Part shown: positions 1 to 8,488 of the stretch, piece by piece
Position numbering within the stretch: the first letter of the stretch is position 1
How the letters are laid out: each line of letters starts with the position of its first letter
Notes under the pieces: generated by a model
Told to the model about the DNA's origin: nothing
The model's database searches: none
Seen by the model: the letters and a program-made list of their open reading frames with translations, nothing else
Program-made: the position numbers and the translations under genes
Source of the DNA: Ohtaekwangia sp035628875
GTDB lineage: Bacteria; Bacteroidota; Bacteroidia; Cytophagales; Cyclobacteriaceae
Direction of reading: 5' to 3'
Assembly: GCA_035628875.1 (NCBI GenBank)
Contig: DASPIZ010000019.1
Coordinates: 26,048-90,047, forward strand
Length of the DNA: 64,000 nucleotides

Positions 1-142
1 ACGTCGCGTTCAGTTCAACCGTGTTAAAGAATTCACAATAGTATTCGAACCACTTGCGTTGTGGTAATCCTTTGGGATAAAATTTTTCGCGCCATCCCCT
101 GTAATAAAAACCTGAACAGCCGATCCACCAGTGTTTTTTCAT
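1..142 (-). CDS. DUF72 (YecE-like) protein, N-terminal part, cut by window edge
   Basis: The ATG is at 142 (complement) and the frame stays open to base 1, giving 47 residues; the rest lies left of the window. The start WWIGCSGFYY, followed by GWREKFYPKGLP and then FNTVELN, is the typical N-terminus of the DUF72 family, TIM-barrel-like proteins of unknown biochemical role (E. coli YecE is a member). It follows the histidine kinase gene on the same strand with a 54-bp gap, so the two could be co-transcribed. Family assignment is by motif recall only; no catalytic function should be inferred. Confidence 0.75.
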   Translation of the reverse strand, partial: MKKHWWIGCSGFYYRGWREKFYPKGLPQRKWFEYYCEFFNTVELNAT

Positions 143-196
143 AACGCTGTTTAATGGATACTTCCACAAAAAGACATGCCTCAAAAAATTGTTATA

Positions 197-1900
197 CTAA
201 TCCAGATCAGACGGCTGGGTAAGCGGAATTAAAATATGGAAAGCAGCACCATTGCCTTCGGTTCCTTCAGCATAAATATGTCCATGATGGCGCTGTACGA
301 TCTTTTTACAAATTGCCAGTCCAATGCCTGCGCCTGGTGTATTGCGTTTATTGTGGAGCCGTTGAAAAATGGTAAATATTTTATGCGCGAAATCCTCTCT
401 GAAACCCACACCATTATCGTATACACTGATCCTGACGTAATTCACAAATTGATTGAGTAACTGATATTCATTCACCTCTGCCCTGGTAAGCGGTTGTGCC
501 CGAATTGTAATGACAGGAGCTATTTCATCCTTACAATATTTCAATGCATTCAAAACGATGTTTGAAAATAAAATACCATAATAAACCTCCGAACCTTCTA
601 CCACGGGAAGCGGCAATATTTTAAACACTGCTTTCTTTTCACGTATCATTAACTCCAGCTCTACACGTACTTTATTCAATACATTGTTAAGGTCCACCTG
701 TTCTGTATGTAGTGGTTGCTCTGTGCTGTTGGTGAAAGACAGTAAGCTCTGAATGAGTTCACGCATGTGCGTAGCGGAAAACTGAATTTTTTCAAGGAAC
801 ACTTTATCACTGTGCCCGGTAGTCTTTATGGCGAGATCACTAAACATCTGGATCTTACGCAGTGGCTCCTGGAGATCATGACTTGTAACGAAAGCAAACT
901 GTTTTAATTCTTCATTCAACACTTCAAGCTGCGTAATCTTGTAAGTAAGTTTTTGTTCATAGATTTTAACCGGATTGAGATCATGGAGCGAAGCGATCAC
1001 CCCCTCGTGCAATGGGCCAATAGACACGTGTAACCAGTTACGCTGGTCATTAACGTTTAAGTAACCTTCCAGTTTGGCCTGCTTTTGATTTGCAATAACT
1101 TCATTAAATTTTGCCAGCACTGGTTTAAAGATGCCTGACGGTATGATTTGCGATAATAATTTGTTCTTCCTGGAGTCAAGATCAAGTAGCCGAAATGCGG
1201 ATTCATTGCAATATGTGATGCGGTAATCAATAATTATATTTGCTTTCCATAATGGAACAAAACTTACAACGCCATAGCCCATGGTTTCAAGCAAGGACTG
1301 ATTAAATCCCTCAAGTCGCATACGCTGTCGTAAATATTTGAAAGAATAGTATGTAGCTACACACAACAAAATGCCACACAAGCCCAAGAGCCATCTTAGC
1401 CATTGGTCCAGCAATTTTGCGGATTTATCCAGTGCATGTTGCTTTTGCTGCAGTCGGATCTTCGAAAACTTAATTGTTGTATTTGTAAGTTTGATGATTC
1501 GGTATCGGTGCGCATTGAATGCATTTGATTTTAATTCATCCCAGGTTATGGTTCTTTTAAAATTTTGGTATTCCAGAATTGCATGACGTAATGTATCCAA
1601 TCTATCGTGCAGTTCACGGTGCAGCACGATGCGCTGCACGTTTGCAATGGTGTTCATGGTGCTATCGGCTAATACGTCTGCAGAAATAATATCACCTGAT
1701 GCTGCGTCTGAAATCTTATCATGGTTTAACCAGCTAAAGATCCATCCATGAATCCTTTCTAGTTTGACAAGTACATTATTCTCTGTATTAACATCGTGTG
1801 TATATACGAGCATACGCTTATAGCTGACCATGTATAAATAAAACATGACGCCAATAAGAACAAAAGTAATGGCATAAACTGATAAAAGTCGTTTATTCAT
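197..1900 (-). CDS. Membrane sensor histidine kinase (PAS-like region, phytochrome-type HisKA, HATPase)
   Basis: Predicted 567-residue sensor kinase. I place the start at the ATG at 1900; the upstream TTG at 1909 would add three residues. It has transmembrane segments at about residues 8-26 and 166-188, flanking a mostly helical periplasmic sensor region like those of CHASE3-type kinases. A PAS-like region follows (about 200-310), then the dimerisation box FVTSHDLQEPLRK with phospho-accepting His near residue 341. The ATPase domain shows the N box (SNIVLNALKYC), G1 (VYDNGVGF) and G2 (GAGIGLAICKKI). The SHDLQEPLRK box is the type seen in phytochrome-like kinases, which usually pair with small single-domain response regulators. 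Such a gene lies 32 bp upstream on the same strand, but it is broken, so this kinase may have lost its cognate partner or now signal to another regulator. Confidence 0.9.
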   Translation of the reverse strand: MNKRLLSVYAITFVLIGVMFYLYMVSYKRMLVYTHDVNTENNVLVKLERIHGWIFSWLNHDKISDAASGDIISADVLADSTMNTIANVQRIVLHRELHDRLDTLRHAILEYQNFKRTITWDELKSNAFNAHRYRIIKLTNTTIKFSKIRLQQKQHALDKSAKLLDQWLRWLLGLCGILLCVATYYSFKYLRQRMRLEGFNQSLLETMGYGVVSFVPLWKANIIIDYRITYCNESAFRLLDLDSRKNKLLSQIIPSGIFKPVLAKFNEVIANQKQAKLEGYLNVNDQRNWLHVSIGPLHEGVIASLHDLNPVKIYEQKLTYKITQLEVLNEELKQFAFVTSHDLQEPLRKIQMFSDLAIKTTGHSDKVFLEKIQFSATHMRELIQSLLSFTNSTEQPLHTEQVDLNNVLNKVRVELELMIREKKAVFKILPLPVVEGSEVYYGILFSNIVLNALKYCKDEIAPVITIRAQPLTRAEVNEYQLLNQFVNYVRISVYDNGVGFREDFAHKIFTIFQRLHNKRNTPGAGIGLAICKKIVQRHHGHIYAEGTEGNGAAFHILIPLTQPSDLD

Positions 1901-1932
1901 ACATGTCAATAAGTACCGGTCATGGATCCGGC

Positions 1933-2239
1933 TTAAGCAGATTGGCGAAGCATTTCAAGGAGGGATTCGATCTTTGTACAGAGCACCTCGAAATTGTTTG
2001 GTTTTTCAATGATATCCAGAGCTCCTAATGAGAAGCACGTTTCTTTCACCTGTTGGTTGAAGTAAGTTGTGTACAAAATCCGGAGATGGGGTAATTGAAG
2101 GTATGGCATGAAGTGCGCTTTCTCCCGCATCAAAAGGAATGAGTTGGATGGAATCACCAATCAGGTTACAAGCTGCCCGGAATATTTCCTGATCATCTGC
2201 ATCGTCATCAATGAGTACAATAGATTGCGCGTATGCCAT
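1933..2239 (-). pseudogene. Single-domain response regulator broken by an internal deletion and frameshift
   Basis: From the ATG at 2239 the first frame reads IVLIDDDADDQEIF, the acidic pocket of a receiver domain, and continues to SPDF, the start of beta-strand 3. The next frame picks up exactly where strand 4 should be (ILYTTYFNQQ), then LGALDIIEKPNNF with the conserved lysine, and ends at 1933. In intact relatives about 25-30 residues lie between these blocks, including the phospho-accepting aspartate. The two frames overlap around 2080-2100, so this is best explained by a deletion of roughly 80 bp that also shifted the frame. As it stands, neither fragment can be phosphorylated. It sits directly upstream of the histidine kinase, the usual place for its partner regulator. 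An assembly error is the main alternative. Confidence 0.8.
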
Positions 2240-2540
2240 AGTGTATTTGTGGAGCATTGAATTTAAGCAATTCCGTGACTAATTTCAGCAACATCAAATT
2301 CTTTCAGGTGAATGAATAAAAAAAATCGTTGAAAGGTGTTCACGTCTGCTTTAATGTCAGAACATGATTTTAATGTTACCTATGAAATAAGGTATCGTTG
2401 TGCTAAGCTTCTTTATAGCATAGTTTTCAATTCACTTCACAGGGTCTCGACTATATCGTTTCCTAAAGTAATTTATACGCAGCCTCGATAGCAGGGAATG
2501 ATAGCGACAAAAAATCTCAACGGAACACATTAATGGAAAC

Positions 2541-4538
2541 CTATTTTGCTTTATAGATCCTGGCAACATAACCTCCACCAGGAGCAAGCGATACTTTCAG
2601 TTTCCGGTGTGCGGGAAGCGCAATCGTTTCATGTCTATAATCCCGCGCTATACGGGAGGCATTGACGCCATCTTTAAAGAGTTCAACCTTGTAATTTCCT
2701 TCTGGAAGAAACGTAAAGTCCAGTTCCAGTTCCCTTGCATCCCAGTTTGTTAGCGCACCCACATACCAATCATTTCCTTTTTGTCTTGCTATTGCAACAT
2801 ACTCGGCGATTGCACCATCAAGTGAAATAGTATTGTCCCATGTGGTCGGTACTGCGGCGATGAACTTTGTACATGCTGGTTCATCCATATAAGCCGACGG
2901 ATTATCGCAAAGCATATTAAGCGGTGCCTCGAAAATAATATACTGTGCCAATTGACGACACCTCGTTCCCTGGCTCATGGGTTCACTGTTGATGGGGCGA
3001 TAATTTGACCGCGTTGCATTGCGCATAGCCCCCTGGGTATAATCCATCGGACCAGCGAGCATTCGAATAAAGGGAATGGTTACATCATACGTAACCTGAT
3101 CGACGGAAGGCTCTGACCATTTCATTTGTTCCAACCCATGAACACCTTCGAAGTTAATTACGTTTGGATAAGTCCTTTGCAATCCGGTTGGTTTGTATGC
3201 ACCGTGAAAATCAACAAGCATTTTATATTTCGCCGCGATAGAAGAAGCACGGTAATAGAACCGTACCATCTCCTGGTCATCACGGTCCATAAAATCTATC
3301 TTAAAACCTTTGACACCAAGCGCAGCATAATGACGACAGATACTTTCAATATCGCGGTTAAAGGCATTGTATCCGGCCCAGAGGATAATATCTACATGCT
3401 TCTTCTTGCCATATGCGATAATCTCTTCAAGATCGATTTCAGGAACCACCTGCATGAGATCTGCTTTGAGATTAACAGCCCAACCTTCATCGAGGATCAC
3501 ATATTCAATTCCATTTTTAGATGCAAAGTCGATGTAGTACTTGTACGTTTCTGTATTTACACCTGACACAAAATCGACACCATAGATATTCCATGCATTC
3601 CACCAGTCCCACGCCACTTTACCTGGCTTAATCCAGGACACATCTTTCACTCTTGAGGGCGAAGCCAACTTATAGACAAGGTCACTATCGGCAAGTTGTT
3701 TATCAGATGTTGATATGGCAATAACACGCCATGGGAAATTGCGGGTACCTGTTGCTTTTGCAATAAACGGTTCGCGTTCTTTCACAATCTCCTGCAATTG
3801 ATTGTGTCCACCTTTCTCTATGGTCTTTGGATAAGCAGCAAAAACACCCGTAAACGATTTTCCGCCGTCCGCGTTATTGAGGTACAAACCCGGGTAGTCT
3901 TCAAGATCAGCTTCTGTGATGCAGATTTTTTTCCCATTGTCCATTTCGACCAGCACCGGAAGAAACGCAAGTCGTTTTGGATCGGCCTGTGAAAGTGATA
4001 CGTGGGTGTAGGTGTTCTCGAATGAATTGTAAAATTGTTCTTCGAAAGACGCACTAGCTTCTTTGTTAACGTATGGAATATACGCCTTATGATCTGAATT
4101 AAAGTTAAACGCTACTTCTTCCGATGTTACAAGAAAGTCTTTTTTACGGGAGCTTTTAAATCGATAAGCAACGCCTTCATTATACACCCGAAATACAACC
4201 GCATAATCGCCTTTAAATGATAAGGTCAATTCATTGTATTCATCTTTAATCTCTGAACGTTTATATATGGGCGCTTTAATCATTTGGCTCATACTCTCCT
4301 TATCGATCTTTTTTAATTTCGGATTTAAACCAAAAATTTCTCCATCCTGAAGTTTAATTGAAATTGGAGAAGGTGCTAAAAGCACATCACCTTCATGTTT
4401 GATTGAATAGGTCAGTTTGTCCTTTACGTTAATCGTAACGTTAATTTTAGCATCTGGTGAGTTAATAGTTTGTGATTGTTGCGCAAACACAGAACAACAA
4501 AGCAGTAAAAGCGTAAATGTTGGGACAAACAGTTTCAT
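2541..4538 (-). CDS. Secreted glycoside hydrolase family 97, probably retaining alpha-galactosidase-like
   Basis: 665-residue protein with a signal peptide ending near FAQQ. The start is the ATG at 4538, not the adjacent TTG. It has the three GH97 parts: an N-terminal beta-sandwich (about 22-290), a TIM barrel (about 300-560) with ILDEGWAVNLKAD and GVKGFKIDFMDRDDQ, and a C-terminal beta domain. GH97 contains inverting alpha-glucosidases (SusB type, Glu bases) and retaining alpha-galactosidases that use an Asp nucleophile. Here Asp415 lies in FKIDF and Glu470 in HGLEQM, a 55-residue spacing that fits the nucleophile and acid/base I recall for the retaining Bacteroides enzyme. The substrate is therefore inferred to be alpha-galactosides, but this rests on residue positions only. 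No SusC/SusD pair is present, so it is not in a classical polysaccharide utilisation locus. Confidence 0.9.
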   Translation of the reverse strand: MKLFVPTFTLLLLCCSVFAQQSQTINSPDAKINVTINVKDKLTYSIKHEGDVLLAPSPISIKLQDGEIFGLNPKLKKIDKESMSQMIKAPIYKRSEIKDEYNELTLSFKGDYAVVFRVYNEGVAYRFKSSRKKDFLVTSEEVAFNFNSDHKAYIPYVNKEASASFEEQFYNSFENTYTHVSLSQADPKRLAFLPVLVEMDNGKKICITEADLEDYPGLYLNNADGGKSFTGVFAAYPKTIEKGGHNQLQEIVKEREPFIAKATGTRNFPWRVIAISTSDKQLADSDLVYKLASPSRVKDVSWIKPGKVAWDWWNAWNIYGVDFVSGVNTETYKYYIDFASKNGIEYVILDEGWAVNLKADLMQVVPEIDLEEIIAYGKKKHVDIILWAGYNAFNRDIESICRHYAALGVKGFKIDFMDRDDQEMVRFYYRASSIAAKYKMLVDFHGAYKPTGLQRTYPNVINFEGVHGLEQMKWSEPSVDQVTYDVTIPFIRMLAGPMDYTQGAMRNATRSNYRPINSEPMSQGTRCRQLAQYIIFEAPLNMLCDNPSAYMDEPACTKFIAAVPTTWDNTISLDGAIAEYVAIARQKGNDWYVGALTNWDARELELDFTFLPEGNYKVELFKDGVNASRIARDYRHETIALPAHRKLKVSLAPGGGYVARIYKAK

Positions 4539-4583
4539 CAATTATTATTTAATAAGCGCACAATATCGCAGTCCATGGGGACA

Positions 4584-4618
4584 GTTCAAAGTTCAGGGTT
4601 CAAAGTTCAAAGTTTGTT
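4584..4618 (+). repeat. 7-bp periodic tandem tract (GTTCAAA type)
   Basis: Five consecutive heptamers in exact register: GTTCAAA, GTTCAGG, GTTCAAA, GTTCAAA, GTTTGTT. It lies upstream of the GH97 gene. The period is strict while the unit varies, and the same pattern recurs in other spacers of this window. Confidence 0.85.
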
Positions 4619-4671
4619 TCCTTATTGGGTTTAGCAAAAATAACCTGAATAGCAATAGCACAACTCACACG

Positions 4672-4738
4672 TTACATTTCGTACCTCGTAACCTTGGGCT
4701 ATGGCTCAATAACTCGAAGCTAAAAGTTCAAAGCTATT
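4672..4738 (+). repeat. 7-bp periodic tandem tract, degenerate
   Basis: Heptamers can be read as GTTACAT, TTCGTAC, CTCGTAA in the left part and GCTCAAT, AACTCGA, AGCTAAA, AGTTCAA, AGCTATT in the right part (4704-4738). The register is kept although the units are more divergent than in the tract at 4584. Confidence 0.6.
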
Positions 4739-4750
4739 CCCCTCCTCCGT

Positions 4751-4797
4751 TACCGCATCCTGATGCGCATGTGCCACGCACATGCATGCAGAAGGAT
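4751..4797 (-). repeat. Hairpin repeat element, copy 1
   Basis: Read on the complement, this starts ATCCTTCTGCATGC and ends CGGTA. It aligns with 35068-35113 on the plus strand with roughly 39 matching positions. It contains a perfect 7-bp stem GCATGTG/CACATGC with a 5-nt loop (4768-4786). Both copies are flanked by 7-bp periodic tracts. I know no named family with this sequence. Confidence 0.7.
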
Positions 4798-5156
4798 TCT
4801 CCGGAACAGGGTAATAATGATTCGTTACAAGAAGCATAGTTCACGTTCAAGATCGGACTTTTCTTTAATTGGCAGAATTTCGGAAATGTCTGAAATTAAC
4901 TTTGATGTCCCCAACTCATACACTATCGAAAACAACACGCGGCTCGAAACTTACATCTCAAACGTTTCTCGCCATGTCATAAATCATGGACCCGCCTTAA
5001 AACCTGTAGCCTAAGCTTGCAGCAATTCGAAAACACATATTTCTCAATCAAACAATTGTAGAACAACATGCACAAGTGCCAGTAGCGGAAGCGTTGGTTG
5101 AAAAAACACAACGGCATGAATTTTTGATTCCCATCCCTAGACAAACAGATACAACC

Positions 5157-5372
5157 ATGGATAAGAAAAAAGAAAACCATAACGAGCCATACCGGCCGGA
5201 AGATACGCCCACCCCGCCTCAAAACATGAATCCCGGGAAACCAGGCGACGAGCGAAAACCAGACCAGGAACCTAAAGCTGAAAAGAGAAAAGCAGCCGAT
5301 AAGGATAAGGATCCCAACAAAAAGCTATTGGGTGAATCGCCAATCGAAATCGACGACGAAACAACTATTTAG
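5157..5372 (+). CDS. Small highly charged protein, function unknown
   Basis: 71 residues, almost entirely hydrophilic: Lys, Glu, Asp, Pro and Asn dominate and there is no hydrophobic core, so it is probably disordered in the cytoplasm. I start at the ATG at 5157 (MDKKKENHNE); the frame extends upstream to another ATG at 5076, but that extension looks less like protein and lacks the same composition. The C-terminus ends ESPIEIDDETTI. The TAG stop overlaps the first base of a heptamer repeat tract. No family recognised. Similar short charged proteins are common in Cytophagales, and the hydrophilic protein at 63.5-64.0 kb has a comparable bias but no clear homology. Confidence 0.5.
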   Translation: MDKKKENHNEPYRPEDTPTPPQNMNPGKPGDERKPDQEPKAEKRKAADKDKDPNKKLLGESPIEIDDETTI

Positions 5373-5405
5373 TTCGAGGTTTAAAGTTGAAGGTGTAAAG
5401 TCAAG
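5372..5405 (+). repeat. 7-bp periodic tandem tract (GTTTAAA type)
   Basis: Begins on the last base of the preceding stop codon: GTTCGAG, GTTTAAA, GTTGAAG, GTGTAAA, GTCAAG. Four full heptamers in register. Confidence 0.8.
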
Positions 5406-5494
5406 AGGTGCCTTAGGCTCATCTTTGCATGCCCTTGCGTCTCTCCGCCTTGGCGGTTAAGAACGCGCGTTGATGAAAAAATAATCTCAATAAT

Positions 5495-5542
5495 TAGTTT
5501 GGGTTCATAGAAGACTAATAATTCCTCAATGAACCCAAGCTA
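5495..5542. terminator. Bidirectional terminator-like hairpin between convergent genes
   Basis: Arms 5495-5508 and 5529-5542 pair over 14 bp with one G-U pair (core TTGGGTTCAT/ATGAACCCAA) and a 20-nt loop. It lies between the end of the small charged gene on the plus strand and the end of the GH20 gene on the minus strand. There is no long T run, so termination is inferred from position and stem strength. Confidence 0.6.
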
Positions 5543-5604
5543 TTCCTATTGACGACTTTTTTTCTTACAAAACCGATCGCCAGATATTCCTTGGAATCTC
5601 GAAA

Positions 5605-7224
5605 TTAGTTTTGCCATGGAACCACCGAAGATGGATAATAATCGATCTCCATGTTTTTCCATCGTTTAGCCTGGTTACCAAGTCGAACTTTATAAGTATC
5701 CCAATCTCTGGCAGCCGCTGCTGACCATCCAATTTCGGCTACACCTGGAAGCCTTGGAAATACAAGGTATTCAATGTCATCCATGGTCTGTACGGTTTCA
5801 GTCCATAGCGGCGCTTCAACGCCCGCAATATGTTCTGCCGAAACACCATTGATATAACTCGCCGGATCCCATTGATACGATGAATCTACTTCAATATAAG
5901 CAGCCCAATGTAATCCGATTCGTGAAGTTGAATCATATTGCATGTCGAGATACACTTTCTTCGAAGGTGAAAGAATTAATTTTGCGCCTTTATCAACCGC
6001 CATGTTAGCATACTTTTCCGCATGCCAATATTGCACCATGACATTGTCGTCAATATCGCCCTGCGCGATTTCTTCCCAGCCCACCATCTTTTTACCATGC
6101 GATTCAACGATGGTTTTAAATTGATTAATAAACTGGATGTAATCATCCTTCTTCGTGACAGCAGCCTCATCACCGCCGATGTGCAGGTACGGACCAGGTG
6201 TAATGGAGGCCAACTCGCGCACGATATCTTCAACAAATTTCAGCGTAATTTCTTTCTTGATGTGTAATGTACTAAAACCAACTTCGACGCCGGTATACAA
6301 CTTCCCGGCTACCGGTTTTGTCGGACTTGCTTCAAGATTTATCGAAGGACCCTCATTCAACTCGGGATATGAAGCTAATGCAGCATTGGTGTGGCCCGGC
6401 ATATCAATTTCGGGTACGATCGTTATATAATGATCCTGTGCATAGGCGACGATGTCGGCATATTCTGCTTGTGTATAAAATCCGCCTTCTCCTCCACCTA
6501 CTTCAGTACTCCCCCCGATTTTTGTAAGATTCGGCCATGATTTTATTTCGATTCGCCAGCCCTGATCGTCACTCAGGTGAAGATGCAAGATGTTTATTTT
6601 ATAATAGCTGATTAGATCGATGTATCGCTTCACCTCATCTACAGTAAAGAAATGCCGCGCAACATCCAGCATAGCGCCGCGCCATACGTACTGCGGATAA
6701 TCTGTGATCGTACCTGTAGCAATCTCCCACGATGCCTGCTGAACAGTGTTCAATTCAATGCCTGCAGGAAGTAGTTGCCTGATGGTTTGAATGCCACGAA
6801 TAAGTCCTGCAGGTTTATGCGCCGAAAGTGTAAGACCATCTTCAAGAATCGTAATGGTATATCCTTCCTCACCCAATGTAGCTTCACCTGACAAGTTTAA
6901 CAGTATGCCTTTATCTGCTTTTTCGCTGTTCACGCTGACCTCCAATGCAAAACCAGTAGCAGGTCGTAGTTTACCAGCAAGAAATTCACCTGCTTTTACC
7001 AAGTGTTCTTCAGCTACATGAATCTCCGTTTCAGCTGTAATAAAAAACGCTTTCCCAGTAGCTTCCGCGGAAACTGGTTTAGGAATCAAACTTTCAAAAG
7101 CAAGTTTGGCTTCCGGTGAAGTTTCCACTGATTTGTTGCAACCCACTAAAAAGAACTGCAACAGCATTAGCGTTATAAGGCTAAACTGAATGCGGTTTCT
7201 GAGAATAAATTTTATTTGCGCCAT
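5605..7224 (-). CDS. Lipoprotein beta-N-acetylhexosaminidase, glycoside hydrolase family 20
   Basis: 539 residues. The N-terminus has a hydrophobic signal ending in the lipobox LVGC (Cys29), so the enzyme is probably lipid-anchored in the periplasm or outer membrane. Residues about 40-165 form the GH20b-like N-terminal domain. The TIM barrel starts near YPQYVWRGAMLDVARHFF, followed by HLHLSDDQGWR, PEIDMPGHTNAA, and LHIGGDEAA with the Asp352-Glu353 pair used in substrate-assisted catalysis. It should remove terminal beta-linked GlcNAc or GalNAc from chitin oligomers, glycans or peptidoglycan fragments. Length and domain order are normal for the family. It lies beside the GH97 enzyme on the same strand but is separated by a hairpin and repeats, so joint transcription is unlikely. 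Confidence 0.95.
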   Translation of the reverse strand: MAQIKFILRNRIQFSLITLMLLQFFLVGCNKSVETSPEAKLAFESLIPKPVSAEATGKAFFITAETEIHVAEEHLVKAGEFLAGKLRPATGFALEVSVNSEKADKGILLNLSGEATLGEEGYTITILEDGLTLSAHKPAGLIRGIQTIRQLLPAGIELNTVQQASWEIATGTITDYPQYVWRGAMLDVARHFFTVDEVKRYIDLISYYKINILHLHLSDDQGWRIEIKSWPNLTKIGGSTEVGGGEGGFYTQAEYADIVAYAQDHYITIVPEIDMPGHTNAALASYPELNEGPSINLEASPTKPVAGKLYTGVEVGFSTLHIKKEITLKFVEDIVRELASITPGPYLHIGGDEAAVTKKDDYIQFINQFKTIVESHGKKMVGWEEIAQGDIDDNVMVQYWHAEKYANMAVDKGAKLILSPSKKVYLDMQYDSTSRIGLHWAAYIEVDSSYQWDPASYINGVSAEHIAGVEAPLWTETVQTMDDIEYLVFPRLPGVAEIGWSAAAARDWDTYKVRLGNQAKRWKNMEIDYYPSSVVPWQN

Positions 7225-7580
7225 AATATTGTTGTTTCTTTGAAAATAAACATAAAAATATAACCAGCAGGTTCTATGTTGATATGCAATAGTAGCAGCA
7301 TGTTAACGGACACACAAGCACATTGTGATTTATTTTGAGTAAGAAAGCGAATTTTAGGCGGAGGTGTTTAGAAACAGCGATGACAAAATTTCACTATTTA
7401 TGCATTCCACAAAAACTCAATTCCAAGACCGGGTATTCAGCCCGTCACCAAAAGGCGTTTATGTTCGGGGTGTAAAGATTGAACATTCGAACTCAGTTAG
7501 TTGGCATCAAAGAACCTATCGATATCCGACTGATAATTTTTCCATTGACGGACTGCGAAACAACAATACCATTCGAAGAA
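7225..7580. other. 356-bp spacer, no gene seen
   Basis: AT-rich DNA between the GH20 gene start and the 3' end of the broken gene at 7581. One plus-strand open frame overlaps it, but it runs antisense into the neighbour and has no recognisable composition. I see no clear promoter, hairpin or repeat. Confidence 0.4.
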
Positions 7581-8282
7581 CTAGCGAAGTATCCTTCCTC
7601 TATTTTCTGATAAAATGTCTTCGTACAAGGGTATTAAAAGCATTGTGGGAAGCCAGTTGTTCACACCATCCTCTATTATGCTTTCATCCGATTTTAATAA
7701 AGTAGGGTCTGTTTTTAATACCTTATAGGCAATATTCTTATAGTCTTGCTCCGACAGCGTAAGTAATCCGTTCTTAACATTTTTCTTAAGTAACTCAATA
7801 ACCAACCGCAGCCGTATTATATTATCTCCATATACGGCAATTCCCTCTAAATGTCTAATTTTTTTTAGCTCTGATTTAATACCTGAAAAAATCACGTATT
7901 TACCATCTTTCATATAAAACCAACTTCCATCTAATTGATTGATATCACTAGAATTATATTTCAGGTGAGGCAAATCCTTCTTGGAAATATTTTTATGAAT
8001 AGATCCGACTTTTATACATTTCACTTTTCCTCGTGAGGCAAGTTTATCTGATACAACTTTTCCAAATAAAAGCTCCTTTTTTTTTAATTCATCAAGATTT
8101 CCGATATCATTATCAAAGGCCTCATATACACTCAGCAAATCATAATCCAATCCCATAAAATTTATTAAAGGAAATGAGCTGCAATAAATATATTTAGAAC
8201 TAAACCTCTCTAAAGAAGGGATCTCCTCAAATGGAATACTTCCGATAGGCAGTTTATATTACGTTACTGTTACCTTCTTCAT
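7581..8282 (-). pseudogene. Unknown protein gene with an in-frame stop at codon 8
   Basis: The frame from an ATG at 8156 gives a 191-residue protein of no family I recognise; it is lysine- and leucine-rich with few small residues, and soluble. The same frame stays open upstream with convincing coding character (KLPIGSIPFEEIPSLERF, then YIYCSSFPLINF) up to a TAA at 8259-8261. Seven codons further upstream in the same frame is an ATG at 8282 (MKKVTVT). The simplest reading is one gene of 233 codons with a single nonsense change near its start. Alternatively translation now restarts at 8156. It is AT-rich compared with its neighbours and lies next to another broken gene, so the locus looks like decaying acquired DNA. 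Confidence 0.55.
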
Positions 8283-8488
8283 ATTAATATTTCAATAGCT
8301 GTTTCCGATTCGGCGCGTTACTCCATTTTTTGGATGCGCAAAGCGCCGCTATAGCCTGGAAAACCTCTTTGAATCAATTTCACTCTCTTTGAAGCGTTCA
8401 TTTCTAATCCAATTCTCCTAGAACTACCTGCTGTTAATCTTTCAGTAAGACGACTACAAGTTGTATCTTTTAATGTCTTCAAAGTAAA

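Larger units (their letters stand above)
4539..5156. other. 618-bp gene-free spacer holding heptamer tracts and a hairpin element
   Basis: I find no credible gene here: the open frames have no recognisable composition and run through the repeats. It contains two 7-bp periodic tracts (4584-4618 and about 4672-4738) and one copy of a hairpin element (4751-4797) that recurs near 35.1 kb. The remaining bases up to the small charged gene at 5157 show nothing I can name. Confidence 0.6.

Noticed and set aside
3126..3566. 146-codon plus-strand frame inside the GH97 gene
   Set aside because: Antisense shadow of a clear enzyme gene with conserved motifs on the other strand.
4417..4839. 140-codon plus-strand frame across the GH97 start and the following spacer
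   Set aside because: It reads through the heptamer tract and the hairpin element and starts antisense to GH97.
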